Counted from the first letter of the stretch, positions 32,747 through 41,626 are shown. The stretch: DNA of 64,000 nucleotides from Dictyobacter formicarum (GCF_016587435.1 NZ_BNJJ01000009.1:308898-372897), one strand, 5' to 3'. The notes: a model not told the origin generated them from the letters alone. Program-made: numbers and translations.

Positions 32747-34372
32747 ATGCAGATGTCTGCACCTGCCGCGCCACGGAGCGGAGGATTGCCATATAAGTGG
32801 ATTGTGGCTTGCGTGGTGATATTTGGAATCTTTATGAGTATTCTAGATAGCACCATTGTGAATATCGCTATCCCACGGTTACAGAGTGCCTTTGGTTCCG
32901 ATCTCAACAGTGTGCAATGGGTGTTGACCGGCTATACGCTGGCCCAGGGTGTGGCCACGCCGCTCACCGCCTATCTGTCGGACCGGATCGGTATCAAGCG
33001 TTTCTATATGTTGTCGCTGGCAGGTTTTACATTGGGGTCCGCCCTGTGTGGCCTGGCCTGGAGTTTGCCGGTACTGATTGCTTTCCGCTTGCTGCAAGGC
33101 TTTATGGGAGCCTTTCTTTCCCCGCTCGCTATCACGCTGCTGTATCGTGAATTTGCCCCCTCGGAGCGTGGTACGGCCATGGGCGTGCTGGGTATTCCTA
33201 TTCTACTGGCGCCCGCGTTCGGTCCTACCCTGGGTGGCTACATCGTTACCTTTGCCGGCTGGCAACTCATCTTCTATATCAATGTCCCTCTGGGAATTAT
33301 CGGCCTGATCCTGGCGGCGATCTATATCCACGAAGCCCGCGCGGATACACACGCCAGTTTTGATATATCCGGTTTTGTGCTCTCAGCGATTGGCTTAGGC
33401 CTGTTGCTCTATGGACTATCTGATGCCAGCACCTCTGGCTGGACCTCTGGTCTTGTGCTGGGATGCTTGATCTCGGGTGGCCTGCTACTGGTTATATTCA
33501 TTTTTGTAGAACTGAGCCGGGCACGCCAGGGACTGCAGCCGCTGCTGGATGTGCGGGTGTTTAAAGATCACTCATTCTCAACCAGTAGCTTTGCCAGTAT
33601 CCTGGTCACCTTTGCCCTGTTTGGTGGCCTCTTCCTGGTCCCGGTCTACCTGCAAAATCTACGTCAGCTCAGCGCCTTCCAGGCCGGTCTGCTCCTGCTG
33701 CCACAGGCCTTTGCCTCCATGATTGCTGTGGTAGTTGGTGGCCGTCTGGTGGATCGCCTGGGCGTGCGGGCCGTGGTTATTCCGGGCCTGATTATCACCG
33801 CCATCGCCATGTGGCGCTTTACATTTTTAGATCTTTACATTCCCTATACATCGTTCCAATTGCTCTTAATTCTACGCGGTTTTGGCATTGGCCTCTGTAT
33901 GCAGCCATTGATGGTGTCGGCCCTGGCGCAGATCCGGCCGCGTATGCTGGCCCAGGCGACAGCGGTCAGTACCACCCTGCGTTTTGTGGGTAGCTCGCTG
34001 GCGGTCGCCATTGTGGCCACGCTGGTACAGAGTCGGACCAGCCTGCACTATGCACACCTGGCTGAAAAAGTCACACCAGACTCCCCGCTGGGACAACTGG
34101 TGCCGCGCCTGCAAGCTCTTTTTATCTCGCATGGAGCATCTACGCTGGCGGCTTATGGGACAGCCTTGAGCACCATCAGCGGCCTGGTGCGCCGGCAGGC
34201 GTATATCCTGGCGATACAGGATGCCTTCTGGCTTAGCCTGGTTCTGACGCTGGTGGCTGTGGTGGCGGCCTTCTTTGTTAGCTCCGGTCGGCGTAAAAAT
34301 GAGCCTGTCCAGCAAGAGCCTTTGAACGACGAAGAAGCGAAAGCGCGCGAAGAGGCCATGATGGCGGTTTAA
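32747..34372 (+). CDS. MFS exporter, DHA2/EmrB family, cassette 2
   Basis: A 541-residue, 14-TM pump closely similar to the one at 29213: LDSTIVNIAIPRL in TM1, YLSDRIGIKRFYM at motif A, GPTLGGYIV at motif C, and the same acidic end (EEAKAREEAMMAV). The ATG at 32747 with ATAAGGAG upstream is chosen over 32714. It has its own TetR-box promoter, unlike copy 1, so the two pumps may respond differently while sharing one regulator. Confidence 0.92.
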   Translation: MQMSAPAAPRSGGLPYKWIVACVVIFGIFMSILDSTIVNIAIPRLQSAFGSDLNSVQWVLTGYTLAQGVATPLTAYLSDRIGIKRFYMLSLAGFTLGSALCGLAWSLPVLIAFRLLQGFMGAFLSPLAITLLYREFAPSERGTAMGVLGIPILLAPAFGPTLGGYIVTFAGWQLIFYINVPLGIIGLILAAIYIHEARADTHASFDISGFVLSAIGLGLLLYGLSDASTSGWTSGLVLGCLISGGLLLVIFIFVELSRARQGLQPLLDVRVFKDHSFSTSSFASILVTFALFGGLFLVPVYLQNLRQLSAFQAGLLLLPQAFASMIAVVVGGRLVDRLGVRAVVIPGLIITAIAMWRFTFLDLYIPYTSFQLLLILRGFGIGLCMQPLMVSALAQIRPRMLAQATAVSTTLRFVGSSLAVAIVATLVQSRTSLHYAHLAEKVTPDSPLGQLVPRLQALFISHGASTLAAYGTALSTISGLVRRQAYILAIQDAFWLSLVLTLVAVVAAFFVSSGRRKNEPVQQEPLNDEEAKAREEAMMAV

Positions 34373-34373
34373 T

Positions 34374-34396
34374 AGGTTCGGACCTTGCGTCCGATT
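34374..34396 (+). repeat. short ATAGGTTCGGACCTTGCGTCCG hairpin after the MFS gene
   Basis: CGGAC-CTTGC-GTCCG (34379-34393) forms a small stem just after the stop codon. A like unit, ATAGGTTCGGGCTTTGCGCCCG, lies near 8764, so this is a variant of the short repeat family. Confidence 0.4.
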
Positions 34397-34470
34397 TTAT
34401 AGACAACCATTTATAGATGATGTTACATCAAGTAATTTAACGATACGAATGTCGAAGGAGAGAACGTACC

Positions 34471-35127
34471 ATGCGGCGTATGGTTTTTGTTCCAATCTTA
34501 ATCATGGTTGCCATCCTGGCGATTGCCGGCGGTGTAGGATATTGGATCTGGAATAACTACAACTACTATCAGACCGATGATGCCCAGGTTAGCGGGCATA
34601 TCTTAAGCGTGAGCAGTCCCCAGGCCGGCCAGTTAATCACATTATCCGTCAAACTGGGTGATAAAGTAACCGCTGGCCAGACCATTGGTACCATCACTGT
34701 GGCGACCCCAACCACTGGCGCGAAAAACGATATAGATGTCACCAGCCCCATCGCGGGCACGATCGTTCAGGTGCCTGTGGCCCAGGGACAAACAGTTTCA
34801 CCAGGTCTGACATTGGCTCAGGTCGCCGACCTCAGCAATCTGACGATCACCGCTTATGTGGATGAAGGCGCCATCAATAACATTAAGGTCAATCAAGATG
34901 TCGATGTGAGCATCGATGCCTTTAGCGGCACCAATTATAAGGGCCACGTCCAGAATATTGTCTCGGCGACCGCCGGTTCATTCTCGCTGCTACCTTCCTC
35001 CGACAATGCCAGCGGCAATTTCACCAAGGTTTCGCAGCGCATACCCGTTGTCATTAGCCTGGATGGTGTAGGTAACGACAATGTCGTACCAGGTATGAGC
35101 GCAGAAGTCATCATTCACGTGCACTAA
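34471..35127 (+). CDS. short EmrA/HlyD-like membrane fusion protein, cassette 2
   Basis: A 218-residue paralogue of the protein at 30956 with the same TM anchor, NYYQTDDAQVSGHI, VKLGDKVTAGQTIG and a C-terminus that is almost identical (FSLLPSSDNASGNFTKVSQR). It lacks the long helical hairpin of EmrA. Differences cluster between the lipoyl halves. GAAGGAGAG precedes the ATG. Confidence 0.9.
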   Translation: MRRMVFVPILIMVAILAIAGGVGYWIWNNYNYYQTDDAQVSGHILSVSSPQAGQLITLSVKLGDKVTAGQTIGTITVATPTTGAKNDIDVTSPIAGTIVQVPVAQGQTVSPGLTLAQVADLSNLTITAYVDEGAINNIKVNQDVDVSIDAFSGTNYKGHVQNIVSATAGSFSLLPSSDNASGNFTKVSQRIPVVISLDGVGNDNVVPGMSAEVIIHVH

Positions 35128-35206
35128 GCAAACAGGCTGGAAGGAAAGAAGCTTGTAAGATGGAGGGACGCCATCAAAGGCGTTCCTTACGTCGAAAGGA
35201 AGAAGC

Positions 35207-35713
35207 ATGTTCATTATTGGTGGACTCATTGCTGTAGCTATTGTGGCCTTGCTGCTCGCCTTTTTTCTGGCCCGAGGAGACAGTAGTGAGCGTAGAAAGC
35301 CCGAGCTACCCAATAACCAGGCCCAGACCGAGCTGATGGCGGCCCAGACCGCTGGCTCACCCAGCGCGACCGCTCCTACTGCCGAGATGACTCCTGTCAT
35401 GGAGCGCAAGCCTGCAATGGCCAACAATCAGGGAAGCTATGCTGATCGAACTGAAGAGACGACGGGCTTTTCCCGATCGGGGGTCAGCCTGGCTCCTCAC
35501 TATTATGACGAGGACACCAGCATCCAGTCTCTTAACAGACAGGTTTATGAGCTAGCTGGCCAGCTGCGCGCCCTGCAGCGTCAATCGCAAGAGATCGAGC
35601 GCAGCCTCGTAGAGCTTAGTGGCGTCATCGAAAGGATGGATGAACGCGGCCGTCACGACGCATCATACTATCGCCCTGTCACCTACGGTCCTGATGAAGT
35701 ACATAAAGACTAG
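35207..35713 (+). CDS. single-TM coiled-coil protein, cassette 2
   Basis: A 168-residue paralogue of the protein at 31698: TM helix FIIGGLIAVAIVALLLAFFL, variable polar middle, and the conserved helix YELAGQLRALQRQS..IE..L..LSGVIERM. Conservation of the two ends after duplication points to function in membrane placement and helix pairing. GAAAGGAAG precedes the ATG. Confidence 0.75.
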   Translation: MFIIGGLIAVAIVALLLAFFLARGDSSERRKPELPNNQAQTELMAAQTAGSPSATAPTAEMTPVMERKPAMANNQGSYADRTEETTGFSRSGVSLAPHYYDEDTSIQSLNRQVYELAGQLRALQRQSQEIERSLVELSGVIERMDERGRHDASYYRPVTYGPDEVHKD

Positions 35714-35721
35714 TCGTCCAT

Positions 35722-35777
35722 TTTCCTCTAAAGCTGCGGTCATACTTTGTAGTGCTGCCTGGCAGCTTTAGAGGAAA
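35722..35777. terminator. hairpin at the convergent end of exporter cassette 2
   Basis: A 16-bp stem (35722-35737 / 35762-35777) with a 24-nt loop between convergent genes; T and A runs at its edges suit bidirectional termination. Confidence 0.6.
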
Positions 35778-35804
35778 GAAGCCTATTCTGGTCCGGCGAC
35801 CATG

Positions 35805-36674
35805 CTAAGACGGGTCAATAGTAAAGGGACGCACCCAGGCCAGCTGCCGATCGCTGCAATCGGCTTTGCCGCACCAGTAGAGCTCAACCGCTCCCTGACT
35901 TGCATCATAATAGGTCGCCGAGAAATAGCCGGGACCCTCCCGGCCATCCAGCGGCTGCACATCGCCTTCCTTGCCACTATCCCCTTGGCTATACCACTTG
36001 GCCATCGCGTAGCCCGTATGACCGGCGGTCAGATTATACGTCAGATAAACATGATCATATGGCTGGAAGTGCGAAGATATTGTTTTCGGCTGATTATCGC
36101 TATATACCGCACTGGCCAGCTGCGCATTCGTCAGGATACTCTGGGCGGTACCCGAAAAATCCAGGTGTGAAGGTGGATTGCTCTCAGAGTATGGTGGATA
36201 AGGGGTAGGAGTCAGCGAAATCGCGTAAGCGGTCGAAGTCGCATCGGTATTAGCGGCTGAAGTCGCATCGCTATTAGCAGTCGCTGTTGCATTGGCATCG
36301 TTGTCCGACCTTACCACATTCTGCTGCCATACCGCAGCCATAATGCATAAAAAGATCAACAATATCAGCAAGCCGCCACCCAGGCAACCCCACAGGCCCG
36401 CATTACTATTCTTTTTCGGCGGCATATAAGGCATCGGTGGCGGACCATAGGAACCCAGACCAGGCTGAGAAGGCTGAGGCTGACCGGGTACAGGCCCATA
36501 CGCGCCTAACCCGGGCTGTGATGGCTGCGGACCCATTGGAGGACCATAATTACCGGGTTGCGATGGTGTTGGGCCATAATTTATTGGTTGCTGAGGCTGA
36601 GAAGTCGGTAGTCCACAACCTGGACAGATTGGAGCTCCATCTAACAATTTGTATCCACATCGTATGCATTTCAT
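35805..36674 (-). CDS. zinc-ribbon, proline-rich, single-TM protein with extracellular C-terminal domain
   Basis: A 289-residue protein. Residues 1-22 form a zinc ribbon (CIRCGYKLL, CPGCGLP), 25-92 a Pro/Gly/Gln-rich linker with three SQPG(L/N)xxYGP repeats, about 98-118 a TM helix, 120-165 an Asn/Thr/Ala/Ser-rich stalk, and 170-289 a domain with paired Cys (WCGKADCSDRQ). No function is known; the N-terminus would be cytoplasmic and the rest outside. AAGGAGGG lies 13 bases before the ATG. It converges on exporter cassette 2. Confidence 0.8.
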   Translation of the reverse strand: MKCIRCGYKLLDGAPICPGCGLPTSQPQQPINYGPTPSQPGNYGPPMGPQPSQPGLGAYGPVPGQPQPSQPGLGSYGPPPMPYMPPKKNSNAGLWGCLGGGLLILLIFLCIMAAVWQQNVVRSDNDANATATANSDATSAANTDATSTAYAISLTPTPYPPYSESNPPSHLDFSGTAQSILTNAQLASAVYSDNQPKTISSHFQPYDHVYLTYNLTAGHTGYAMAKWYSQGDSGKEGDVQPLDGREGPGYFSATYYDASQGAVELYWCGKADCSDRQLAWVRPFTIDPS

Positions 36675-37213
36675 TGAATAAGGTATCCCTCCTTATTGCC
36701 GCCAGAAGCAGCACATAACTCTACGAGAAATATGTCGACATCCAATATATTGCACTATCATAACATGTATATATATGTGTGTATAGAAAAATAACTATCA
36801 GTCTACAAATAACAGATAGCGACTATATAGCATCAAGCCAGTTAAAATAAACCTATAAGGCATACTAAACACAAAGGGTTATTAGCATCTCATAAACACA
36901 GAAGGCAACTATAAACATGCACCGCCAGGAATCCCCAAAAAACACCCTTCACGCCTACCAGAGGATTGAATGAAAAGGTGCTTTATCGCAACTATCTGTC
37001 TCCCAGTTTGCTAAGATCGCTATCTATATATTTATCTATTTAATGGATTCATCATTGCCGATATAGAAGATTGGATTTCCAGAACTTGCACTGCAAGTAA
37101 TGGATATTATTATGCGAGCAGCGCCAATGCTCACATAATGCTCATTTGCAACCTAGCAGATTTCTGTTTGTAACAGATGACAAAGCGATTTAGTTAATGG
37201 AGGGTTACTCTCG
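36675..37213. other. 540-bp AT-rich gap upstream of the YPG-repeat gene
   Basis: No gene, strong hairpin or repeat is visible. The region is AT-rich and presumably holds the promoters of the two divergent genes. GGAGGG at 37199-37204 serves as RBS for the next gene. Confidence 0.4.
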
Positions 37214-37843
37214 ATGTCTAGGCGCAACATTACGCATAAATTAGTTTCTATTGCTGCCGGAGCAGCTTTGAGCGGATTCCTGGCCTTTGTTCCTGCGCAG
37301 GTTGCAATTCATGCTGCTCCAGTACCTCCTGGCGGTGGATATTATGCTGCAACCCACCCTGGCACAGCAGGCTATCCTGGCGCAGCACGCTATCCTGGTA
37401 CAGTAGGCTATCCTGGTACAGTAGGCTATCCTGGCACAGTAGGCTATCCCGGCACAGCAAGCTACCCTGGCGCAGCAGGCTATCCTGGCACAGTGGGCTA
37501 TCCCGGCGCAGCGCGCTATCCCGGCGCAGCACGCTATCCTGGCGCAGCACGCTATCCTGGCGCAGCGCGCTATCCTGGCACAGCGCGCTATCCCCGTACA
37601 GCAGGCTATCCCGGCGCAGCACGCTACCCTGGAGCAATAGGCTATCCTGGTGCAGTGGGCTACCCCGGCGCAGCAGGCTATCCTGGCGCAGCAGGCTATC
37701 CTGGCGCAGCAGGCTATCCTGGCGCAGCGCGCTACCCTAGCACAGCAGGCTACCCTAGCACAGCAGGCTATCCCGGCACAGCAGGCTATCCCGGCACAGC
37801 AGGCTATCCTGGCGCAGCCCATCGTGGAGTTGCTCACCACTAA
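37214..37843 (+). CDS. secreted YPG hexapeptide-repeat protein
   Basis: A 209-residue protein. Residues 1-34 form a signal peptide (positive start, hydrophobic core, AIHAA cleavage region). Residues 54-203 are 25 tandem hexapeptides of the form Y-P-(G/S/R)-(A/T)-(A/V/I)-(G/R/S/H), and the end is RGVAHH. Regular Pro-Gly turns with small residues recall elastin- or abductin-like structural proteins, and the Tyr at each unit could stack or cross-link. A structural or surface role is inferred. No known family is recognised. GGAGGG supports the start. Confidence 0.8.
   Translation: MSRRNITHKLVSIAAGAALSGFLAFVPAQVAIHAAPVPPGGGYYAATHPGTAGYPGAARYPGTVGYPGTVGYPGTVGYPGTASYPGAAGYPGTVGYPGAARYPGAARYPGAARYPGAARYPGTARYPRTAGYPGAARYPGAIGYPGAVGYPGAAGYPGAAGYPGAAGYPGAARYPSTAGYPSTAGYPGTAGYPGTAGYPGAAHRGVAHH
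37373..37822 (+). repeat. 18-bp tandem repeat, 25 units, inside the YPG gene
   Basis: Units follow TATCCTGGCGCAGCAGGC with third-base and A/V, G/R variation. The array is in frame (18 bp = 6 codons) and could expand or contract by slippage without frameshift. Confidence 0.9.
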
Positions 37844-38014
37844 TAATAGCAACATCCCATACTCAATGCTAGGTTGTTGAATGTAAATGCAAACTTTAAA
37901 TGGTTCTTCCCACTGATGGCGCAACGAGATCAGGAATCTCTCGTCAAAGAAGAAAAGAGAAGCTTCTAATGAGAAGGAAACACATCATATTCTCAGGAGG
38001 AGGCTTCTCTGTAT

Positions 38015-38280
38015 ATGGTATCCAACTCTTGTATTGGGGCCCCAACCTCTCCTCAAGATCGTCCCTCGGTTCCTGAGTGGTTCGCCGAGGTGGTGATCAT
38101 CGCTTAGCATCTGACGGCGGACGGGCCTCTTGAGGTTTTTGCGCATCAGGCCCATTTGGTGCGTGGACGTTTTGGCTGCTACGAACCCCCTGACTTTCTC
38201 GCGCTACTCATCGGCTATGCGATGAGCGGAGAGCGGACGCTGGAGGCGTTCTTTATATTATCCTCTTGGCCGCCACAAAA
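38015..38280 (+). pseudogene. transposase N-terminal remnant with in-frame stop
   Basis: From the ATG at 38015 the frame reads 30 codons, meets TAG at 38105-38107, and continues in the same frame (GPLEVFAHQAHLVRGRFGCYE, then DFLALLIGYAMSGERTLEAFF) to about 38270. The second part resembles the N-terminal region of DDE transposases. The catalytic region is missing. GAGAAGCTTCT / AGGCTTCTC near 37959-38008 may be a relic of a terminal repeat. Nothing else is seen in 37844-38325. Confidence 0.55.
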
Positions 38281-38325
38281 TGACAGATTATCTCTCTCTT
38301 CTGCTACCTCGAGTAACAACTGGAA

Positions 38326-39225
38326 TTATGAAACAGCGTGATTCTGGCGAGTTGCCAACTGTCGCTGAATGAAGGCCAGTTTCTCAGGGTTGCGGATGAT
38401 CCAGATCCATTGCAACTTCTCTCTGCCAACGAAGGTGAACAGAGAGACGAGACGCTTTTCTATCCAGACCAGCAGCGCTGGAGAGCCATTCACTTCTTCA
38501 ACGGTTGTGGTGAACGAATCGGCATACCTGTTGGAGGACTTGTAGAGAATCCCTAGACAGTAGCGAGCGACGGCATCCAGGCCAAGAAGAGGACGCAATG
38601 CAGCAGTCGCTTTGCCACCTCCATCAGCCCAGGCCGTCACGTCTTGGGCCAACATTTCAGTCAATGCTGCCAGATCGCCTGACTGACACGCGGCGAGAAA
38701 GCGCGTCAGGAGTTGTTGCTGCTGAACCGAAGAAGGGTCAAAGCGAAGGCGTTGCTCAGCAAGGTGTCCCTTCGCACGATGAAAGATCTGGCGACAATTC
38801 GTCGCGCTTTTGCCAATGATCTCGGCGATCTCGGGGAAAGAGTAGTCAAAGACCTCGTGGAGGAGGAAAACAGCACGCTCTGGCGGAGTCAGCGTTTCCA
38901 GGAGGACCAAAAAAGCCATGGAGATCGACTCACGAAGCTCTGGAGCTTCACCTGGCAACAGGTTGGTGTCTACTGTCAGGATCGGTTCAGGCAACCAGGG
39001 GCCGATATAGTGCTCTCGTTCCACGCGTGCCGATTTCAGATAATCGAGGCAGAGACGAGTCACCGTCGTACTGAGATAGGATTTGAGTGAGCGTATCTCA
39101 TGTCCTGATGTCGTACTGAAACGCAGGTAGGCTTCCTGCACGATATCTTCCGCCTCGCTCATGCTCCCAGTCATACGATAGGCAATCGACAATAACAAAG
39201 GCCGATAGGTTTCGAAGTCTTCCAT
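38326..39225 (-). CDS. ECF41-type RNA polymerase sigma factor with SnoaL-like C-terminal domain
   Basis: A 299-residue sigma factor. Region 2 covers about 5-75 (RMTGSMSEAEDIVQEAYLR), region 4 about 110-165 (LTPPERAVFLLHEVFDYSFPE), and a SnoaL-like domain about 180-299 (FLAACQSGDLAALTEML...DVTAWADGGG). This is the ECF41 layout, where the tail regulates sigma activity in place of an anti-sigma factor. It directs polymerase to TGTCACA/CGTC promoters, one of which lies between this gene and the divergent epimerase. GGAAGAG precedes the ATG. Confidence 0.9.
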   Translation of the reverse strand: MEDFETYRPLLLSIAYRMTGSMSEAEDIVQEAYLRFSTTSGHEIRSLKSYLSTTVTRLCLDYLKSARVEREHYIGPWLPEPILTVDTNLLPGEAPELRESISMAFLVLLETLTPPERAVFLLHEVFDYSFPEIAEIIGKSATNCRQIFHRAKGHLAEQRLRFDPSSVQQQQLLTRFLAACQSGDLAALTEMLAQDVTAWADGGGKATAALRPLLGLDAVARYCLGILYKSSNRYADSFTTTVEEVNGSPALLVWIEKRLVSLFTFVGREKLQWIWIIRNPEKLAFIQRQLATRQNHAVS

Positions 39226-39296
39226 GTTTATTCTCTTCCTGTTCCCCTTTCCACTATTGTATCACAGGAGCTCTGCCTAAAAACAGGAGCATTGAG

Positions 39297-39323
39297 TGTC
39301 ACACTTTGACCAACTGACTCGTC
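39297..39323 (+). promoter_or_regulatory. ECF41-type promoter of the epimerase gene
   Basis: TGTCACA (39297-39303), 16-nt spacer, CGTC (39320-39323), matching the promoter described for ECF41 sigma factors, about 60 bp before the epimerase start and divergent from the ECF41 gene. Confidence 0.75.
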
Positions 39324-39383
39324 TTCGTTACAACTCGCGCGGCAAGGCAAGCGCGAGCGAAACAGAAAGGAGAGAGATTGAAC

Positions 39384-40268
39384 ATGCGTATTTTTGTTAT
39401 CGGCGCTACCGGCGTCCTGGGACGTGTCCTCATGCCACGTCTCCAGCAGGCGCATCACGACATTCGCACTCTGGTTCGTTCTTCGGAACAGGCACAAAGA
39501 TTGCAGGCTGTCGGTATTGAAGCCACAGTAGGAGAGCTACTGCAGGCAGAGACACAACAGCGCCTCCCAGAACTGATCAAGGGCTGTGAAGCGGTCATTC
39601 ATATTGCGACGGCTATCCCTTCCAATCCTTACGATCTTTCCGCTGGCAACTGGGAGACGACTACCCGTCTGCGCACGGAAGGAACAAGGCATTTGCTCGC
39701 GTCTTCCCTTCAGGCTGGAGCCGCCCGCTATATCCAGCAAAGTATCACCATGGCGTATACCGACGGTGGTGATGCATGGCTTGACGAAGACCAGCCATTC
39801 GACACAAGCCTGGCCCGTGCAGCGATTTGCGGCCCGATCGTGGAAATGGAGCGGATGGTGCGCGCTGTACCAGCTGGTCGCTTGCAATGGAGTATTCTGC
39901 GCGGTGGCTTATTCGTCGGGCCGGGAACGGGACAAGAAAAGCTCCTTGAGCGCTTGCGTGCGGGACAGGTCGAAATTCCTGGTCAAGGGCAAAACTTTCT
40001 GTCGCCCATTCATGTTGCGGATATGGCTGAGGCGATAGCGCTCACCCTTGAACACGCCTCCGGCGGTTCGATCTATCATATTGTCGATCAGCCGCTGCGC
40101 TATGGGGACTATATCACGGGGTTAGCCGACAGACTGCATCTGTCCTATCCCCCGTATAACGCGTCGTTGCCCGAGGCTCCATCGTACCGTTGCGGTAATC
40201 AACATGCACGAGAACAGCTTGGCTGGCAACCGCAACACACCATCTGGCCGGGCTCGCCATCCTGGTGA
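39384..40268 (+). CDS. NAD(P)-dependent epimerase/SDR, probable ECF41 target
   Basis: A 294-residue Rossmann protein with FVIGATGVLGR at the N-terminus, HIATAIPSNPYD and LRGGLFVGPGTG. ECF41 genes are typically next to carboxymuconolactone decarboxylase, oxidoreductase or epimerase genes (the COE group), and this is such a neighbour with a matching promoter. The classical YxxxK is not evident, so catalysis may be atypical. AAAGGAGAG precedes the ATG at 39384; 39378 is a weak TTG. The C-terminus (TIWPGSPSW) looks shortened. Confidence 0.85.
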   Translation: MRIFVIGATGVLGRVLMPRLQQAHHDIRTLVRSSEQAQRLQAVGIEATVGELLQAETQQRLPELIKGCEAVIHIATAIPSNPYDLSAGNWETTTRLRTEGTRHLLASSLQAGAARYIQQSITMAYTDGGDAWLDEDQPFDTSLARAAICGPIVEMERMVRAVPAGRLQWSILRGGLFVGPGTGQEKLLERLRAGQVEIPGQGQNFLSPIHVADMAEAIALTLEHASGGSIYHIVDQPLRYGDYITGLADRLHLSYPPYNASLPEAPSYRCGNQHAREQLGWQPQHTIWPGSPSW

Positions 40269-40345
40269 CATAAAAACATCCTTGAGGAGGTTCCCATGCC
40301 AATCGTTCACGTACTGGAGTTGTAGCTTACGAGGAACAAGGGTTC

Positions 40346-41215
40346 TCAAATGTTTTCCACCCCTTCCGGCAAACTCGCCATGCGGCGGAAAAAGAGCGCT
40401 GCCTCTTCCTGGATTACTTGCTGGAAGCCATCGAGCAGGTCGAACCCATGGGACTGCCCGCTATACAGGTGCAAATCGCTCTTGACGCCGAGTGCCACGA
40501 GCCGTTGATGGAAGCGAACCGTCGGAGGGTGAGGCACATGGACATCGGCGGTTCCATGCAACAGGAGGGTTGGTGGAAAGGTGGGCGAGATATAGGTGAA
40601 AGGACTGGCCTGCCGAATGTCTTCTGGAGAAGCATTCGGACCAAGCAGTACCCAGGAGGGAAACCCCTCCTGAGAGTGCTTGTGTCGATCCCATTCGTCC
40701 TTGTCTTCGGGCGGATACTGATTCCCGAACACCGCCTCTTGGGGATCAAAAAAGAATGCCGTAGGCGGGTAGACGGCCATGACCGCAGCGACCTGAGTAG
40801 AAAGGCTGGGAGAGCTTTCCTCGCCCTCGAACTCACGCCAGTTGGGCGTTCCCGCCGCGATCAAGGCCAGGTGAGCACCAGCGCTGTATCCCTGGAGAAC
40901 GATGCGATGAGCATCAATGCCCAATTCTTCAGCATGAGCACGCGTCCAACGAATGGCAGCCTTCACATCGTGCAATGGGGCAGGCCACGGCGCTTCCTGA
41001 ACAAGTCGGTACTCGACTGCACAACAGGTGAAGCCGAGGCTGCTCAGTTTTTCCGCATGAATATACATCATCTGGCGATTTCCCATGCGCCATCCACCAC
41101 CGTGGAACTGGAGCACGGCTGTACGCAGGCTCTTTTGTGGATCGGGAAGAAACAGATCGAGCCGCAGATCTCGACCACTCCCTGTTCCATACACAGTGTC
41201 AGATTGAAGGGGCAT
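40346..41215 (-). CDS. alpha/beta-hydrolase esterase, BD-FAE/HSL type
   Basis: A 289-residue enzyme with the oxyanion motif HGGGWRMG (about residue 39), the nucleophile elbow GYSAG (Ser near 110), and the acid/His pair in TADVHVPH and GQSHGFD near the C-terminus. These residues define the HSL/feruloyl-esterase-like group, which cleaves short acyl esters. GAGGAG precedes the ATG. It converges on the epimerase and lies 20 bp after the VOC gene on the same strand, so those two may share a transcript. Confidence 0.9.
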   Translation of the reverse strand: MPLQSDTVYGTGSGRDLRLDLFLPDPQKSLRTAVLQFHGGGWRMGNRQMMYIHAEKLSSLGFTCCAVEYRLVQEAPWPAPLHDVKAAIRWTRAHAEELGIDAHRIVLQGYSAGAHLALIAAGTPNWREFEGEESSPSLSTQVAAVMAVYPPTAFFFDPQEAVFGNQYPPEDKDEWDRHKHSQEGFPSWVLLGPNASPEDIRQASPFTYISPTFPPTLLLHGTADVHVPHPPTVRFHQRLVALGVKSDLHLYSGQSHGFDLLDGFQQVIQEEAALFFRRMASLPEGVENI

Positions 41216-41236
41216 TTCTCTCCTCTTTTCTTTGCT

Positions 41237-41626
41237 CTATTGGGCGGAGTGATACTCGCTCAGAAGGGTCGTAAATTCGACCAGGTTGCCGAATGGATCG
41301 CGGCAGAAGAAACGGGGGCGCAAGGGGATCGGCTCGGCCTCAATGATAGGTACACCCGCTGCGCTCAGTCGGTGCCGATACGCGTCTAAATCATCGACCA
41401 TCAGGCAGATGTGCTGATCATTTTCAGCGGGACTGTCTGTGGTGGGAAGGAAATGTAATTCCATTTCATCTTCGCCAACAATAAACCAGACGAGTTTGAA
41501 CTGCGCCAGGGATGGTGGTGGCTGTTTTTCCTCCAGGCCGATCAGGCGCCCGTAAAATGCGCGCACAGCCTCCTGGGTTTCAGGAGGAACAAGAAGGGAA
41601 ACATGTTGGAGTCGGGGTGTTGTCAT
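41237..41626 (-). CDS. VOC-superfamily (glyoxalase/dioxygenase-like) protein
   Basis: A 129-residue protein with one VOC module: LQHVSLLVP (first metal-site His), ELHFLP, HICLMVDDLDAY and FFCRDPFGNLVEF (last Glu). The His/Glu pattern suits a metal-binding glyoxalase, dioxygenase or resistance protein; the substrate is unknown. The ATG at 41626 fits the family N-terminus better than 41677. It lies 20 bp upstream of the esterase in the same direction. Confidence 0.85.
   Translation of the reverse strand: MTTPRLQHVSLLVPPETQEAVRAFYGRLIGLEEKQPPPSLAQFKLVWFIVGEDEMELHFLPTTDSPAENDQHICLMVDDLDAYRHRLSAAGVPIIEAEPIPLRPRFFCRDPFGNLVEFTTLLSEYHSAQ

Noticed and set aside
29213..34372. Possible sequencing or assembly duplication of the exporter cassette
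   Set aside because: The copies differ throughout in codons and residues and have different intergenic regions, so this is a genuine old duplication.
37373..37822. Possible CRISPR-like array
   Set aside because: The 18-bp units are directly adjacent with no unique spacers, and they are in frame within a coding sequence.
37241..37924. Minus-strand 227-residue ORF rich in Cys/Ala across the YPG array
   Set aside because: It is open only because an 18-bp repeat lacks stops in that frame too; the plus frame has a signal peptide and RBS, the minus frame has neither.
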